64,000 nucleotides of DNA from Betaproteobacteria bacterium. GTDB taxonomy: Bacteria > Pseudomonadota > Gammaproteobacteria > Burkholderiales > Casimicrobiaceae. Position numbers and translations under genes: made by a program. The stretch is taken from contig JAAFJO010000001.1 of the NCBI GenBank assembly GCA_013298145.1, positions 682,001 to 746,000 on the forward strand, in the 5' to 3' direction. Positions within the stretch are counted from its first letter, which is position 1. Each line of letters begins with the position of its first letter. The notes beneath the pieces are model-generated. The model was given only the letters and a program-made list of their open reading frames with translations. It did not search any database and was not told where the DNA came from. Positions 48,591 through 56,669 of this stretch are shown one piece after another.

Positions 48591-49295
48591 ATGGTTGCAG
48601 CACGTACTTGCTGGATGTGTTCTGGGATCGCGATTACATCGGAGCATCGCCTGAAGAAATCCGATTTGCGTCGCTTATATGGAGAAGGGCCGTTTTCAGG
48701 TGACGATAGGCTTCACCATATTCGAGGGGATTCGCGTACGCGCATCTCGGGCGCAAACTCGAAGGTCGTCAAATACGAGAAAAATATTTGTTTGGCGTGC
48801 AACTCGAAGCGATCGCAGCCATACGACATGGCGTACGATAGATTAATTCATTGGCTTCTGGAAAACGAATCAGACGTTTTACGGAAAAGATTTCTGAACT
48901 TCGCAGATGTCTACGGCTACACTGAGTTTGAGGCTAGCCAACGAAATTTGTACAAGTACTTTGCGAAAAGTTTTGGTTGCCGTGTGAACGAGGCATCACG
49001 AGTTGTGCCATCCGATGTTTGCGAGCTCTTTGACAAAGAGCGATTCGAGACAGGTTTACGAATTACATTTTCGGTAAATGAACAGGTCGCGGCAAACGAA
49101 TATCCGCGTACCGTCGGGAACGGTCCTCTGCATGAATGGCAATCCCCGGATACCGGTGATGCGAGGCCTGGGTACACATGCTCACAGTTCTTTTCTTGGT
49201 TTACTGTGTACTTTTGGTATTGCATAGAACCAGATGGCAATCTTGGATCAACCTGGGTCGCCAATTCGCAGCACGTCTATCTCGGTAGCTTATAG
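48591..49295 (+). CDS. HNH-like zinc-finger protein, possible nuclease
   Basis: 234 residues from ATG 48591; an upstream in-frame start at 48573 has less support. The N-terminal 95 residues carry CWMC, SEHRLKKSDL and CLACNSKRSQPYDMAYDRL. This is the pattern C-x2-C...EH...SDL...C-x2-CN...SQP.D.AY of an HNH-like family with two Cys pairs. The C-terminal 130 residues are not recognised (rich in Tyr, Phe and Trp). Codon usage looks more AT-rich than the neighbours, suggesting later acquisition. No restriction or phage partner is nearby. Nuclease activity is only inferred. Confidence 0.65.
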   Translation: MVAARTCWMCSGIAITSEHRLKKSDLRRLYGEGPFSGDDRLHHIRGDSRTRISGANSKVVKYEKNICLACNSKRSQPYDMAYDRLIHWLLENESDVLRKRFLNFADVYGYTEFEASQRNLYKYFAKSFGCRVNEASRVVPSDVCELFDKERFETGLRITFSVNEQVAANEYPRTVGNGPLHEWQSPDTGDARPGYTCSQFFSWFTVYFWYCIEPDGNLGSTWVANSQHVYLGSL

Positions 49296-49767
49296 ACCTA
49301 GTTGAAACAAACCCGTAACCCAGTTGCCCGCAACCGGGTTCCCGTTATTCATCACGAGCGATCCGTTCTCCGGCGCTCGTAGCCGCGATGCAACGAAGTG
49401 GAATCGAGGGCTGGAAAGAATGCCTCGATTCCGTTTCACTTCATCGCGGCTACGTCCGACACGAATACCCGGATGCGAGCATCCGGGCTACGGTTCGCAT
49501 GCGCCGATCAGCTATTTCGGTTGTCCGAATAGAAAATTGGGGCTTTGCGGGGTATTTGTTTAGTTACGAATAATTAAAAAAATATGTTCTTGCCCAGATG
49601 GAAACGGGACTAAGACGAGCGTGCCACTATCCCATGCACGCCCGAGCCTAAACCTCGCCTAGCTAATCCAGAGGACAAATCGGACTAGCTTGTCCCAAGA
49701 AGAACTGCGCGCTAAGATTCGTCTCGTTGGCGGGGGCTAACAACGCGTTCGAAAAGGAGCCCCAGCC
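49296..49767. repeat. Long hairpin element (GTAGCCGCGATG family), copy 2, in a gene-free gap
   Basis: Arms of 31 bases at 49379-49409 and 49423-49453, ending GTAGCCGCGATG / CATCGCGGCTAC, form a near-perfect hairpin. Next to it is CCCGGATG-cgag-CATCCGGG at 49468-49487. Both parts are also in the 9.5 kb copy but in the opposite order. The rest of the 472-base gap shows no gene or other recognisable feature. Confidence 0.8.
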
Positions 49768-50724
49768 ATGCGCGAGGGTATTAAATGTCTTGGTGCCGCA
49801 GCCGCGTTTGCTGCGATTTGCACGTTTCTCTATAGCGCCAACGCTGGCGCTGAACTCCGCTTCTACAACCATACGGTGAAATTCGCCTCGTCCGTGCCTG
49901 CGCGCATCGATGCGAAGGCGTATGAATCAATTGATCTCACCGTGGTGGGCAATCGGCAAGAGCTTTCCGCGCTCTACCTGCCCGATCCGCTGGATCCGCG
50001 CTTGCAATACATCATGCAGCCGACGCAAGAAATCATCGCGGAATACATGAATCAGGATATGACCTCGGTCGTCGCAACGCCGTCGCCGCAAACGACGAGC
50101 GCGCTGCGCATCCCCGGTTTGGCACCCGGTAAATATCGCGTTCGCTTGATGTACCCGAAAGGCGAGATTTTCGATTCGCGCGAAATCATGGTGACCGGCA
50201 CCGGAAATCCGGTGGTGGTGACGTCGATCGGCGTGAACGGACCGAATCAATTTGCGCTTTCATGGTTTGCCACTGCGCCAAGCGCGTCGCCTCAGGCATC
50301 GACGCCGTTCCCAGGCGTAGAAGATCGCCGCCGCTTTGGTGCGTGGATGGCGACGGCCGATGCGCCGAAGGACACTGTGCCGCTTTATTGGCTTTCAAAC
50401 ACGGTAGCTGGTGCGACGCTGAATTACTACACCGTGGATGAACCGACGAAGAGCCTGCTGCGAAACGCGGGCTGGCAAGATAACGGAGTATTCCTGCGCG
50501 TTCTGCGTGACACCGGCGGTACGTGTCCGGCAGGCAGCGAGCCGGTGTATCGCGCGTTTCGTCCAGCAAAGGCGGGCCAGTGGGGGGCGACCCATCGCTA
50601 CACCGCTGACCCGACCGCCTATCGCAATTGGTTGCAAAGCGGGAACTGGGCAGGCGAGGGCGTGGCCTTTTGCGGGCGTGTGGTGACCGAACCGCTCGCT
50701 GAAACGCTGAGCGCAAACGGTTAG
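49768..50724 (+). CDS. Secreted protein with DUF5648-like C-terminus
   Basis: 318 residues with a signal peptide (MREGIKCLGAAAAFAAICTF, cleavage near NAGA). Residues about 30-165 are unassigned and beta-rich, with VRLMYPKGEIF. Residues about 185-310 resemble DUF5648 repeats: PLYWLSNTVAGATLNYYTVDE and PVYRAFRPAKAGQWGATHRY, closed by NWAGEGVAFCG. Such repeats occur in extracellular bacterial proteins. A ribosome site (AAAGGAG) lies 9 bases before ATG 49768. It is probably exported; its role is unknown. Confidence 0.65.
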   Translation: MREGIKCLGAAAAFAAICTFLYSANAGAELRFYNHTVKFASSVPARIDAKAYESIDLTVVGNRQELSALYLPDPLDPRLQYIMQPTQEIIAEYMNQDMTSVVATPSPQTTSALRIPGLAPGKYRVRLMYPKGEIFDSREIMVTGTGNPVVVTSIGVNGPNQFALSWFATAPSASPQASTPFPGVEDRRRFGAWMATADAPKDTVPLYWLSNTVAGATLNYYTVDEPTKSLLRNAGWQDNGVFLRVLRDTGGTCPAGSEPVYRAFRPAKAGQWGATHRYTADPTAYRNWLQSGNWAGEGVAFCGRVVTEPLAETLSANG

Positions 50725-50735
50725 CCACCTGATCG

Positions 50736-51188
50736 CTATCCGCGATTGATGCGCTCGGCGAGCACCACAGACGTGTTCGTTCGCGTAACGCCATCAATCT
50801 CGCCGATTTCGTCGAGTAGTGCATCGAGCGCGTTCGGCGAATCGGCGCGCAGCCAGGCGACGTAATCAAACTCGCCACTCACGCTGCACACAAGCTTGAT
50901 TTCGGGCATCTTGGCGAGACGTTTCAACACGTCGCGCCCTGCTTTCGGCTCTACTGAAAGCCCAACATACGCCTGCAGCGATCTCTCAAGCGCTGCTTGA
51001 TTCAAGCGCACGCTATAGCCCGTGATCACGCCCGATTGCTCAAGCCGCGCCATGCGCGCGAGCACGGTCGTGCGCGCGACACCGAGCTTCTTCCCGAGCG
51101 TCGTCACGCTCTCTCGTGCGTTGGTTTGCAAGAGCGCGACCAAATTGCGATCAATCGAATCCAGTGAGGATTCGTTCATCACTTTCAT
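50736..51188 (-). CDS. Lrp/AsnC family transcriptional regulator
   Basis: About 150 residues from ATG 51188 (longer start at 51236 possible). The helix-turn-helix covers about 10-60 (LDSIDRNLVALLQTNARESV, then LGKKLGVARTTVLARMARLE). It is followed by a RAM ligand domain with GYSVRLNQAALER and CSVSGEFDYVAWL. It is divergent from a lysine/saccharopine dehydrogenase gene with about 190 bases between, so it most likely controls the lysine-degradation pair and responds to lysine or a product. The effector is inferred. Confidence 0.9.
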   Translation of the reverse strand: MKVMNESSLDSIDRNLVALLQTNARESVTTLGKKLGVARTTVLARMARLEQSGVITGYSVRLNQAALERSLQAYVGLSVEPKAGRDVLKRLAKMPEIKLVCSVSGEFDYVAWLRADSPNALDALLDEIGEIDGVTRTNTSVVLAERINRG

Positions 51189-51380
51189 CGCGCTCTGCGA
51201 AGTACGCTTGGTTTGAATGGTCATACGAAACGTCAAGCTGAGAATACAAATCGTATGAAATATTACTCCAAAGCGTCAATATAGGAATGTATTTCGTCAA
51301 CTGCACTTCCTAAAATTCGTCTAAACGTGCTCGCGGTTAATCAACCACTTAGCGAGTGCAGCGAACACTTAGGAATCGTT

Positions 51381-52481
51381 ATGAAAGTTGCATTGCTGGG
51401 CGCGGGTCACATTGGCCACACCATTTCTCACTTGCTCGTGAATTCGGGCGACTACACGGTCACGGTTGCGGACCAATCACAGGCGTCACTCGATAAGCTC
51501 GGCGCGCTCAAAGTCAACCGCGTGTTGATCGACACCGAAAAGGCGGGCAGCATTGAGGCCGTTATCAAAGGGCACGATGCTGTGATCAACGCGCTGCCGT
51601 ATCACCTCGCGGTGAAGGTGGCGAGCGCCGCCAAAGCCGTTGGTTGTCACTATTTCGACTTGACCGAAGACGTGGCGGCGACGAAGGCGATCATGGCGCT
51701 CGCGAAAGACGCGCCGACTGCGTTCATGCCGCAATGTGGACTCGCGCCGGGCTTTATCGGCATCGCCGCGTACCACTTGGCAAAGCAGTTCGACACCATC
51801 GACGAAATCAAGATGCGCGTCGGCGCACTGCCTGCCTTCCCAACCAACGCGCTCAAATACAACTTGACCTGGAGCGTTGATGGCCTCATCAACGAATACT
51901 GCCACCCGTGTGAAGCCATTCACGAAGGACGGACAACGGCGATGCTGCCGCTCGAAGGCTTGGAGCATTTCTCGCTCGATGGGGTTGAGTACGAGGCCTT
52001 CAATACATCCGGCGGCTTGGGAACACTTTGCGAAACGCTGAACGGCAAAGTGCGCAACCTTGACTACAAGAGCGTGCGCTATCCGGGTCATCGCGATTTG
52101 ATGCAGTTCCTGTTGTCGGATTTGCGTCTTTCAGGCGATCAAGAAACGCTCAAAGACATCATGCGCAAGTCAGTGCCAACGACGATGCAAGATGTGGTGC
52201 TTGTGTTCATCACAGTAAGCGGCATGCGCGCAGGTGCGTACGTGCAAGAAGTGTTTACGCGAAAAATTTTCGCGCAGCGCGCCACTGCCAACGACGCACC
52301 GCTTTCTGCGATTCAGATTACGACCGCCGCGGGCATTTGCGCAGCTGTTGACTTGTTCCGCGAAAAGAAGCTTCCGCAACGCGGCTTTGTGCGGCAGGAA
52401 GAAGTGGCGCTACCGGATTTCCTCGCCAATCGTTTCGGGATTGCCTACGAGCAATCGCGTCGAATCGAATCGATTTCCTAA
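51381..52481 (+). CDS. Saccharopine dehydrogenase-fold lysine dehydrogenase
   Basis: 366 residues from ATG 51381 (MKVALLGAGHIGHTISHLL), where the GxGxxG-type Rossmann motif is at the very start. Later segments CHYFDLTEDVAATKAI and MPQCGLAPGFIGIAA are typical of saccharopine dehydrogenase-like enzymes, and the length is close to lysine 6-dehydrogenase (about 385). Either activity would yield alpha-aminoadipate semialdehyde from lysine. The next gene is an ALDH7-type dehydrogenase that oxidises this semialdehyde, which supports the assignment. A divergent Lrp regulator lies upstream. Which of the two reactions it performs cannot be told. Confidence 0.85.
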   Translation: MKVALLGAGHIGHTISHLLVNSGDYTVTVADQSQASLDKLGALKVNRVLIDTEKAGSIEAVIKGHDAVINALPYHLAVKVASAAKAVGCHYFDLTEDVAATKAIMALAKDAPTAFMPQCGLAPGFIGIAAYHLAKQFDTIDEIKMRVGALPAFPTNALKYNLTWSVDGLINEYCHPCEAIHEGRTTAMLPLEGLEHFSLDGVEYEAFNTSGGLGTLCETLNGKVRNLDYKSVRYPGHRDLMQFLLSDLRLSGDQETLKDIMRKSVPTTMQDVVLVFITVSGMRAGAYVQEVFTRKIFAQRATANDAPLSAIQITTAAGICAAVDLFREKKLPQRGFVRQEEVALPDFLANRFGIAYEQSRRIESIS

Positions 52482-52719
52482 ATCTAAGTTTCTCCGCTGC
52501 TGGCACTCTCTTCCCGGCAGCGGGGAAAATCTCCAGAACACAATGCAGGCGCGGGCTTGACCGCGCTGAGCGTGTGCGAACGAACACCATCCCCACCCAG
52601 CGCTGCGCGCTGACCCCCCCTTGAAAGGGAGGTGGGCGCGGTCGAGCCCGCGCCTACACGCAAAACCAATCTGCGTTAATCTGCGAAATCCGCGTAATCT
52701 GCGTCAAAAAGTTACCCCT
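52482..52719. repeat. Stack of three repeat families before the ALDH7 gene
   Basis: In order: gcgggcttgaccgcgct (52551-52567); a REP-like cccccccttgaaagggagg region (about 52612-52632); the inverted gcgcggtcgagcccgcgcct (52635-52654); and the ctgcgttaatctgcgaaatc family (52671-52711), which ends 8 bases before the ATG. The gap has no gene. Confidence 0.75.
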
Positions 52720-54243
52720 ATGAAACAACGCGCACTCGAACTTCTTTCTAAACTCGACACATCACTCCCGACCAGCAACGACGCTGGGTCCATCCCCGCG
52801 CGCACACCGATCACAGGCGAAGTGATTGCTAAGCTCGCCGTCACGCCGTCAAACGAGGTCGATTCGATTATTGCCAAGAGCCGCGACGCTTTTCTCGAAT
52901 GGCGAACCATTCCCGCGCCGAAGCGCGGTGAACTCGTACGCCTTTTCGGCGAAGAACTTCGCGCGAACAAAGACGCGCTCGGCGAATTGGTTTCCATTGA
53001 AGCCGGAAAAATTCTGCAAGAGGGTTTGGGCGAAGTGCAAGAGATGATCGACATTTGCGATTTCGCAGTCGGTCTCTCTCGCCAGCTCTACGGCCTCACG
53101 ATTGCGTCCGAACGCGCCGATCATCGCATGATGGAAACGTGGCATCCACTAGGCCCGACGCTCATCATCAGCGCGTTCAATTTTCCGGTGGCGGTGTGGG
53201 CGTGGAATTCCGCGCTCGCGCTGGTGTGCGGTAACTCGACGATTTGGAAACCGTCGGAGAAAACACCGCTCACCGCGCTTGTGACGCAGTCGATTTTCGA
53301 GCGCGCGGTAAAGCGTTATCGCGAAGCGGGAAACGTCGCCCCAGAAGGTCTTTCATTCGTCGTGTTGGGTCGCGCGGATACGGGCGCGCAGCTTGTGAAC
53401 GATTCGCGCATTCCGCTCGTGTCCGCGACGGGTTCGACGCGCATGGGTCGCGCAGTCGGAGAAGCCTGTGCGAAGCGCTTCGCGAAATCGATTCTTGAAT
53501 TGGGCGGCAACAACGCCGCGATTGTTGCGCCAACGGCAAACCTTGAGATGGTTGAGCGTGCGGCTGTGTTTTCGGCGGTGGGCACGGCAGGGCAGCGCTG
53601 CACGACCCTGCGCCGCTTGATCGTGCATGCGGATGTGTACGACAAGCTCGTGCCAAAGTTGAAAGCGATCTACGGAAAACTTCGAATTGGCAACCCCACC
53701 GATGCGGGAACGCTGGTCGGCCCGTTGATCGATCAACTTGCCTTCGATGCGATGCAGAAGGCGCTGGCCGATGCACGCGCCGAAGGCGGGCAGGCGCAAG
53801 GCGGCGAGCGCGTGCGCGAGGACTTGGGTGCCAATGCGTTTTACGCGCAGCCGGCGATAGTTGAGATGCCCGCGCAGTGCGATGTGGTGTGTCGCGAAAC
53901 GTTCGCGCCGATCCTCTACGTGATGAAGTATGAAGGCGGCATCGAAAACGCGATTGCACTTAACAACGCCACCATTCACGGCCTCTCTTCCGCCGTGTTT
54001 ACCAATGACATGCGCGAGATGGAGCGCTTCGTCAGCCCGGCAGGCAGCGATTGCGGCATTGCGAACGTGAACATCGGCACCAGCGGCGCTGAAATCGGTG
54101 GCGCGTTCGGCGGTGAAAAAGAAACCGGCGGCGGGCGCGAATCCGGCAGCGATTCGTGGAAAGCCTACATGCGCCGCGCAACGAACACGATCAACTACGG
54201 ATCGCAGTTGCCGTTGGCGCAGGGGATTCGGTTTGACGTCTAA
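52720..54243 (+). CDS. Alpha-aminoadipic semialdehyde dehydrogenase (ALDH7 family)
   Basis: 507 residues from ATG 52720. It oxidises alpha-aminoadipate semialdehyde to alpha-aminoadipate with NAD. Conserved are ISAFNFPVAVWAWNSALAL, the NAD loop STIWKPSEKTPLTA, the catalytic Glu in ILELGGNNA, the catalytic Cys in GTAGQRCTTLRRL and the C-terminal GGAFGGEKETGGGRESGSD, which is specific to ALDH7. It lies after a saccharopine/lysine dehydrogenase. Upstream in-frame codons translate dispersed repeats. No clear Shine-Dalgarno is seen before the start, since a repeat runs nearly up to it. Confidence 0.93.
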   Translation: MKQRALELLSKLDTSLPTSNDAGSIPARTPITGEVIAKLAVTPSNEVDSIIAKSRDAFLEWRTIPAPKRGELVRLFGEELRANKDALGELVSIEAGKILQEGLGEVQEMIDICDFAVGLSRQLYGLTIASERADHRMMETWHPLGPTLIISAFNFPVAVWAWNSALALVCGNSTIWKPSEKTPLTALVTQSIFERAVKRYREAGNVAPEGLSFVVLGRADTGAQLVNDSRIPLVSATGSTRMGRAVGEACAKRFAKSILELGGNNAAIVAPTANLEMVERAAVFSAVGTAGQRCTTLRRLIVHADVYDKLVPKLKAIYGKLRIGNPTDAGTLVGPLIDQLAFDAMQKALADARAEGGQAQGGERVREDLGANAFYAQPAIVEMPAQCDVVCRETFAPILYVMKYEGGIENAIALNNATIHGLSSAVFTNDMREMERFVSPAGSDCGIANVNIGTSGAEIGGAFGGEKETGGGRESGSDSWKAYMRRATNTINYGSQLPLAQGIRFDV

Positions 54244-54436
54244 CAGCTCACCTCCCCTTCAAGGGGAGGTCGGCGCGAAGCGGCGGGTGGGGATGGTTTT
54301 CTTCGAGAAGAAGTTTCTTCGTTGCGGGGAGGTCGGCGCGAAGCGGCAGGTGGCGATGGATGTCGCCGAGCGTTAACGTCGTCGAACCCCATCCCCCTCC
54401 TAGCCTCCCCCTTGAAAAGGGAGGGAGTGTCACGCT
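54244..54436. repeat. REP-like repeat cluster between ALDH7 and ugpQ
   Basis: A forward palindrome cctccccttcaaggggaggt at 54250 is followed by cggcgcgaagcggcgggtgg; a second partial unit (ggggaggtcggcgcgaagcg) is at 54326, and an inverted unit ends ccccttgaaaagggaggg near 54426. The two outer units face each other as at 11.3 kb. No gene. Confidence 0.8.
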
Positions 54437-54451
54437 CCTACAATCCGTGGC

Positions 54452-55198
54452 ATGAAATTACCGCCCTGGCCCTACCCGAAAACCATTGCCCACCGCGGTG
54501 CCGGAAAACTTGCGCCCGAGAACACGCTCGCCGCGATTCGATTGGGAGTTTCGTTTGGCTATCGCGCCTGCGAGTTCGATGTGAAACTCTCGCAGGACAA
54601 CGTGTTGCTGCTCATGCACGACACAGATCTAGATCGCACGTCGAACGGCAAAGGCGCGGTTGCGGCACACCCGTGGACGCTCCTCTCGCAGCTTGATGCG
54701 GGCGCGTGGCACTCGCCCGCGTACGCAGGCGAAGCGATCCCCACGTTTGAAAACATCGTGCGCTACTGCAACGCAAACGACATCGCGATGAACGTGGAGA
54801 TCAAACCGAGCCCTGGGCTCGAACGCGAGACTGGCGCAGCGGTCGCTCTGGCAAGCGCTGCGTGGTGCTCGAACTCAAATACACCGCCCGTGCTCTCGTC
54901 CTTCTCGACCGGTGCGTTACTCGCGGCCAAAGAAGCAGCACCGCAACTCCCGCGCGCCCACTTGTTTCAAGATCCGCTGCCCGATGATTGGCTGGAGAAA
55001 TGCAAGCTCGTCGGCGCAGTCGCGCTGGATGCCAACTGGAAATCCTTGAGCCAGGCCATCGTGAAGCAGGCCCACGAGAACGGTCTTCGCGTCGCGTGCT
55101 ACACGTGCAATGAGATGGCTGACGCGGAAAGGCTCTGGGCGTGGGGCGTTGATAGCGTGATCACTGATGCCGTGGATCGAATTGCGTTTAGGGCCTGA
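54452..55198 (+). CDS. ugpQ: Glycerophosphodiester phosphodiesterase
   Basis: Hydrolyses glycerophosphodiesters to glycerol-3-phosphate and an alcohol. It has 248 residues and is cytoplasmic (no signal peptide). It is a GDPD TIM barrel: IAHRGAGKLAPENT holds the catalytic His and Arg, EFDVKLSQD the metal Glu and Asp, and LMHDTDLDRTSNG the second His. The Glu in MNVEIKPSPG is also present. It ends ITDAVDRIAFRA. Its product links to glycerol metabolism; glpK is 4 kb away on the other strand. Confidence 0.94.
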   Translation: MKLPPWPYPKTIAHRGAGKLAPENTLAAIRLGVSFGYRACEFDVKLSQDNVLLLMHDTDLDRTSNGKGAVAAHPWTLLSQLDAGAWHSPAYAGEAIPTFENIVRYCNANDIAMNVEIKPSPGLERETGAAVALASAAWCSNSNTPPVLSSFSTGALLAAKEAAPQLPRAHLFQDPLPDDWLEKCKLVGAVALDANWKSLSQAIVKQAHENGLRVACYTCNEMADAERLWAWGVDSVITDAVDRIAFRA

Positions 55199-55225
55199 TC
55201 TCCGGAATCCACTAGCAACTTTTCA

Positions 55226-55330
55226 CCTTAAGCCCAGTTTCTATGCGGGCAAGCGCAGTGTTCGTCCTTTACGGAAACACTGTAAAAGTGATCGTTAACC
55301 CAAATAAAACAAGGCTAAGGGCAAAAAACC
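55226..55330. repeat. GCCC-hairpin dispersed repeat, copy 7 (partial)
   Basis: AGCCC (55231-55235) and GGGC (55247-55250) form a short hairpin, followed by AT-rich sequence and further hairpin-like segments (agtgtt...aacact). It fills the gap between ugpQ and the YafY-type regulator, which are convergent. Confidence 0.45.
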
Positions 55331-56029
55331 CTAAGCGGCATTGATCTCGTGCGGCGCCCCCTGTTTCGCCAAGAAATCTGAGAGCCGCTTCCCCGCTTCA
55401 TCCTGAAACACTCGACCGCTCGCTTTCAGACGGATGATTCGATCAATGCGAAAACTGCGGAAATCATTGCGAAGTTCACACCACGCGCCGAGCGTCCAAT
55501 GCTCGCCCCAAAAATAGAGTGAGAGCGGGCGAACGCTGCGGCCGGTGAGCTGCCGCTTGTCGTCGGCGTACACGAACTCCATCACCGTCCGCTCGCGAAT
55601 CGCGTGACGCAGCTTCTCGAAGCGCTCACCAATTTGTTTTGGGATGTGCATCGTCGGCACGTACGCTCGCGAGGTTTCGAGCCAACGCCGCCGATCCGCA
55701 GGCAAGGCACTCGCCACTTTCGCAAGCGCTGACATCGCCGCCGCGCCCAGCTGCGGGCCGCTCCACGCCTCCACCATGCGCGCGCCGAGCACGATGGCTT
55801 CGATCTCTTCCAACTCGAATTGCAGCGGGGGCAAATCCATGCCGCCTTTCAATCGATAGCCGACACCGGCTTCGCCCTCAATCGGCGTGCCAGTCGTCGC
55901 CAGATCACGAATGTCGCGATAGATGGTCCGCTCGCTCACCTGTAACCACTGCGCCAATTGCTGCGCGGTAGTCAAGCGACGACCGCGCAGAAACTGAACG
56001 ATGCGAAAGAGGCGATCAGCGCGGCGCAC
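55331..56029 (-). CDS. YafY/PafC-type HTH-WYL transcriptional regulator
   Basis: 232 residues. An N-terminal HTH_11 winged helix is at 1-60 (MRRADRLFRIVQFLRGRRLT, then VSERTIYRDIRDL), and a WYL-type domain follows at about 130-225 (MEFVYADDKRQLTGRSVRPL, LYFWGEHWTLGAWCEL, FRIDRI). WYL domains sense nucleic acid or other ligands; this branch includes YafY-like regulators. It starts 7 bases after a VOC-family gene, so the two are one operon; such pairing is common. The effector is unknown. Confidence 0.9.
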   Translation of the reverse strand: MRRADRLFRIVQFLRGRRLTTAQQLAQWLQVSERTIYRDIRDLATTGTPIEGEAGVGYRLKGGMDLPPLQFELEEIEAIVLGARMVEAWSGPQLGAAAMSALAKVASALPADRRRWLETSRAYVPTMHIPKQIGERFEKLRHAIRERTVMEFVYADDKRQLTGRSVRPLSLYFWGEHWTLGAWCELRNDFRSFRIDRIIRLKASGRVFQDEAGKRLSDFLAKQGAPHEINAA

Positions 56030-56036
56030 GACCCCA

Positions 56037-56405
56037 TCAACCCATCGAATGAAGTCCTACTCGATTGCCCTCGCTATCTTGCATATGCGCAAAAAAGCCC
56101 ATGCCGGGTGGGAGCGCCGTTTTTGGCACCAGAACCTTGCCGCCGTTTTTCGCGGCACGATCCAGCAATGGCTGCAAATCACTGCCCGCATTGAGATAAA
56201 TCGCTGCGCCGGTGAGTGACGGTTCGTAGCCTGGCTGCGGCGCGACAACAGCACCATTAGTCATCGACTCATCGCCCGGAAAAATAGCCATATCACCGCC
56301 AATATTTTCGCGTTTCAAGGTGAGTTGAAACACGGCTTCATAAAACTTCACCGCACGCTCGAAACTCGTAGACGGAATCTCGAACCAAGTTGCGTTACCA
56401 GACAT
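56037..56405 (-). CDS. VOC family (glyoxalase/bleomycin-resistance-like) protein
   Basis: 122 residues from ATG 56405 (MSGNATWFEIPSTSFERAVK). It has the beta-alpha-beta-beta-beta repeats of the vicinal oxygen chelate fold: FYEAVFQLTLK in the first half, and IYLNAGSDLQPLLDRAAKNG with FAHMQDSEGNRVGLHSM in the second. The metal ligands of true glyoxalase I are not evident from the sequence alone. A regulator gene follows at once. The 264 bases upstream (56406-56669) hold only a repeat. Confidence 0.88.
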   Translation of the reverse strand: MSGNATWFEIPSTSFERAVKFYEAVFQLTLKRENIGGDMAIFPGDESMTNGAVVAPQPGYEPSLTGAAIYLNAGSDLQPLLDRAAKNGGKVLVPKTALPPGMGFFAHMQDSEGNRVGLHSMG

Positions 56406-56634
56406 GATTACTTCCCCTTTTTGGGTGTTGAACAAGTTGACATTGTTGTCAGGGTCTGCTGACAGCATTGTGTCAGGAGTGTTTCCATGCCCCTATCGAT
56501 CCGATACGTAGTTGTTTCATCCTCGCCTGACTTACGTACTGTCGTCGTTGTTGCGCCTCGTCTCGAATCGATCTGGACATGGAAGGTGTCGCACATTCTG
56601 TTTGACGATCCCGGGCAGCTAAACCGGACACGAT

Positions 56635-56660
56635 GTAGGCGCAGGCTTGACCGCGCTCGG
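56635..56660. repeat. GCGCGGTCAAG-type dispersed repeat, inverted copy
   Basis: tgtaggcgcaggcttgaccg followed by cgctcgg is the reverse of the repeat at 36454 and 52635, and parallels 52547. It lies just beyond the stop of the following amidohydrolase gene. Confidence 0.65.
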
Positions 56661-56669
56661 CGAGTACTT

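Noticed and set aside
49388-49573. Short plus-strand frame within the 49.4 kb repeat
   Set aside because: It is composed almost entirely of the hairpin repeat and has no ribosome binding site.
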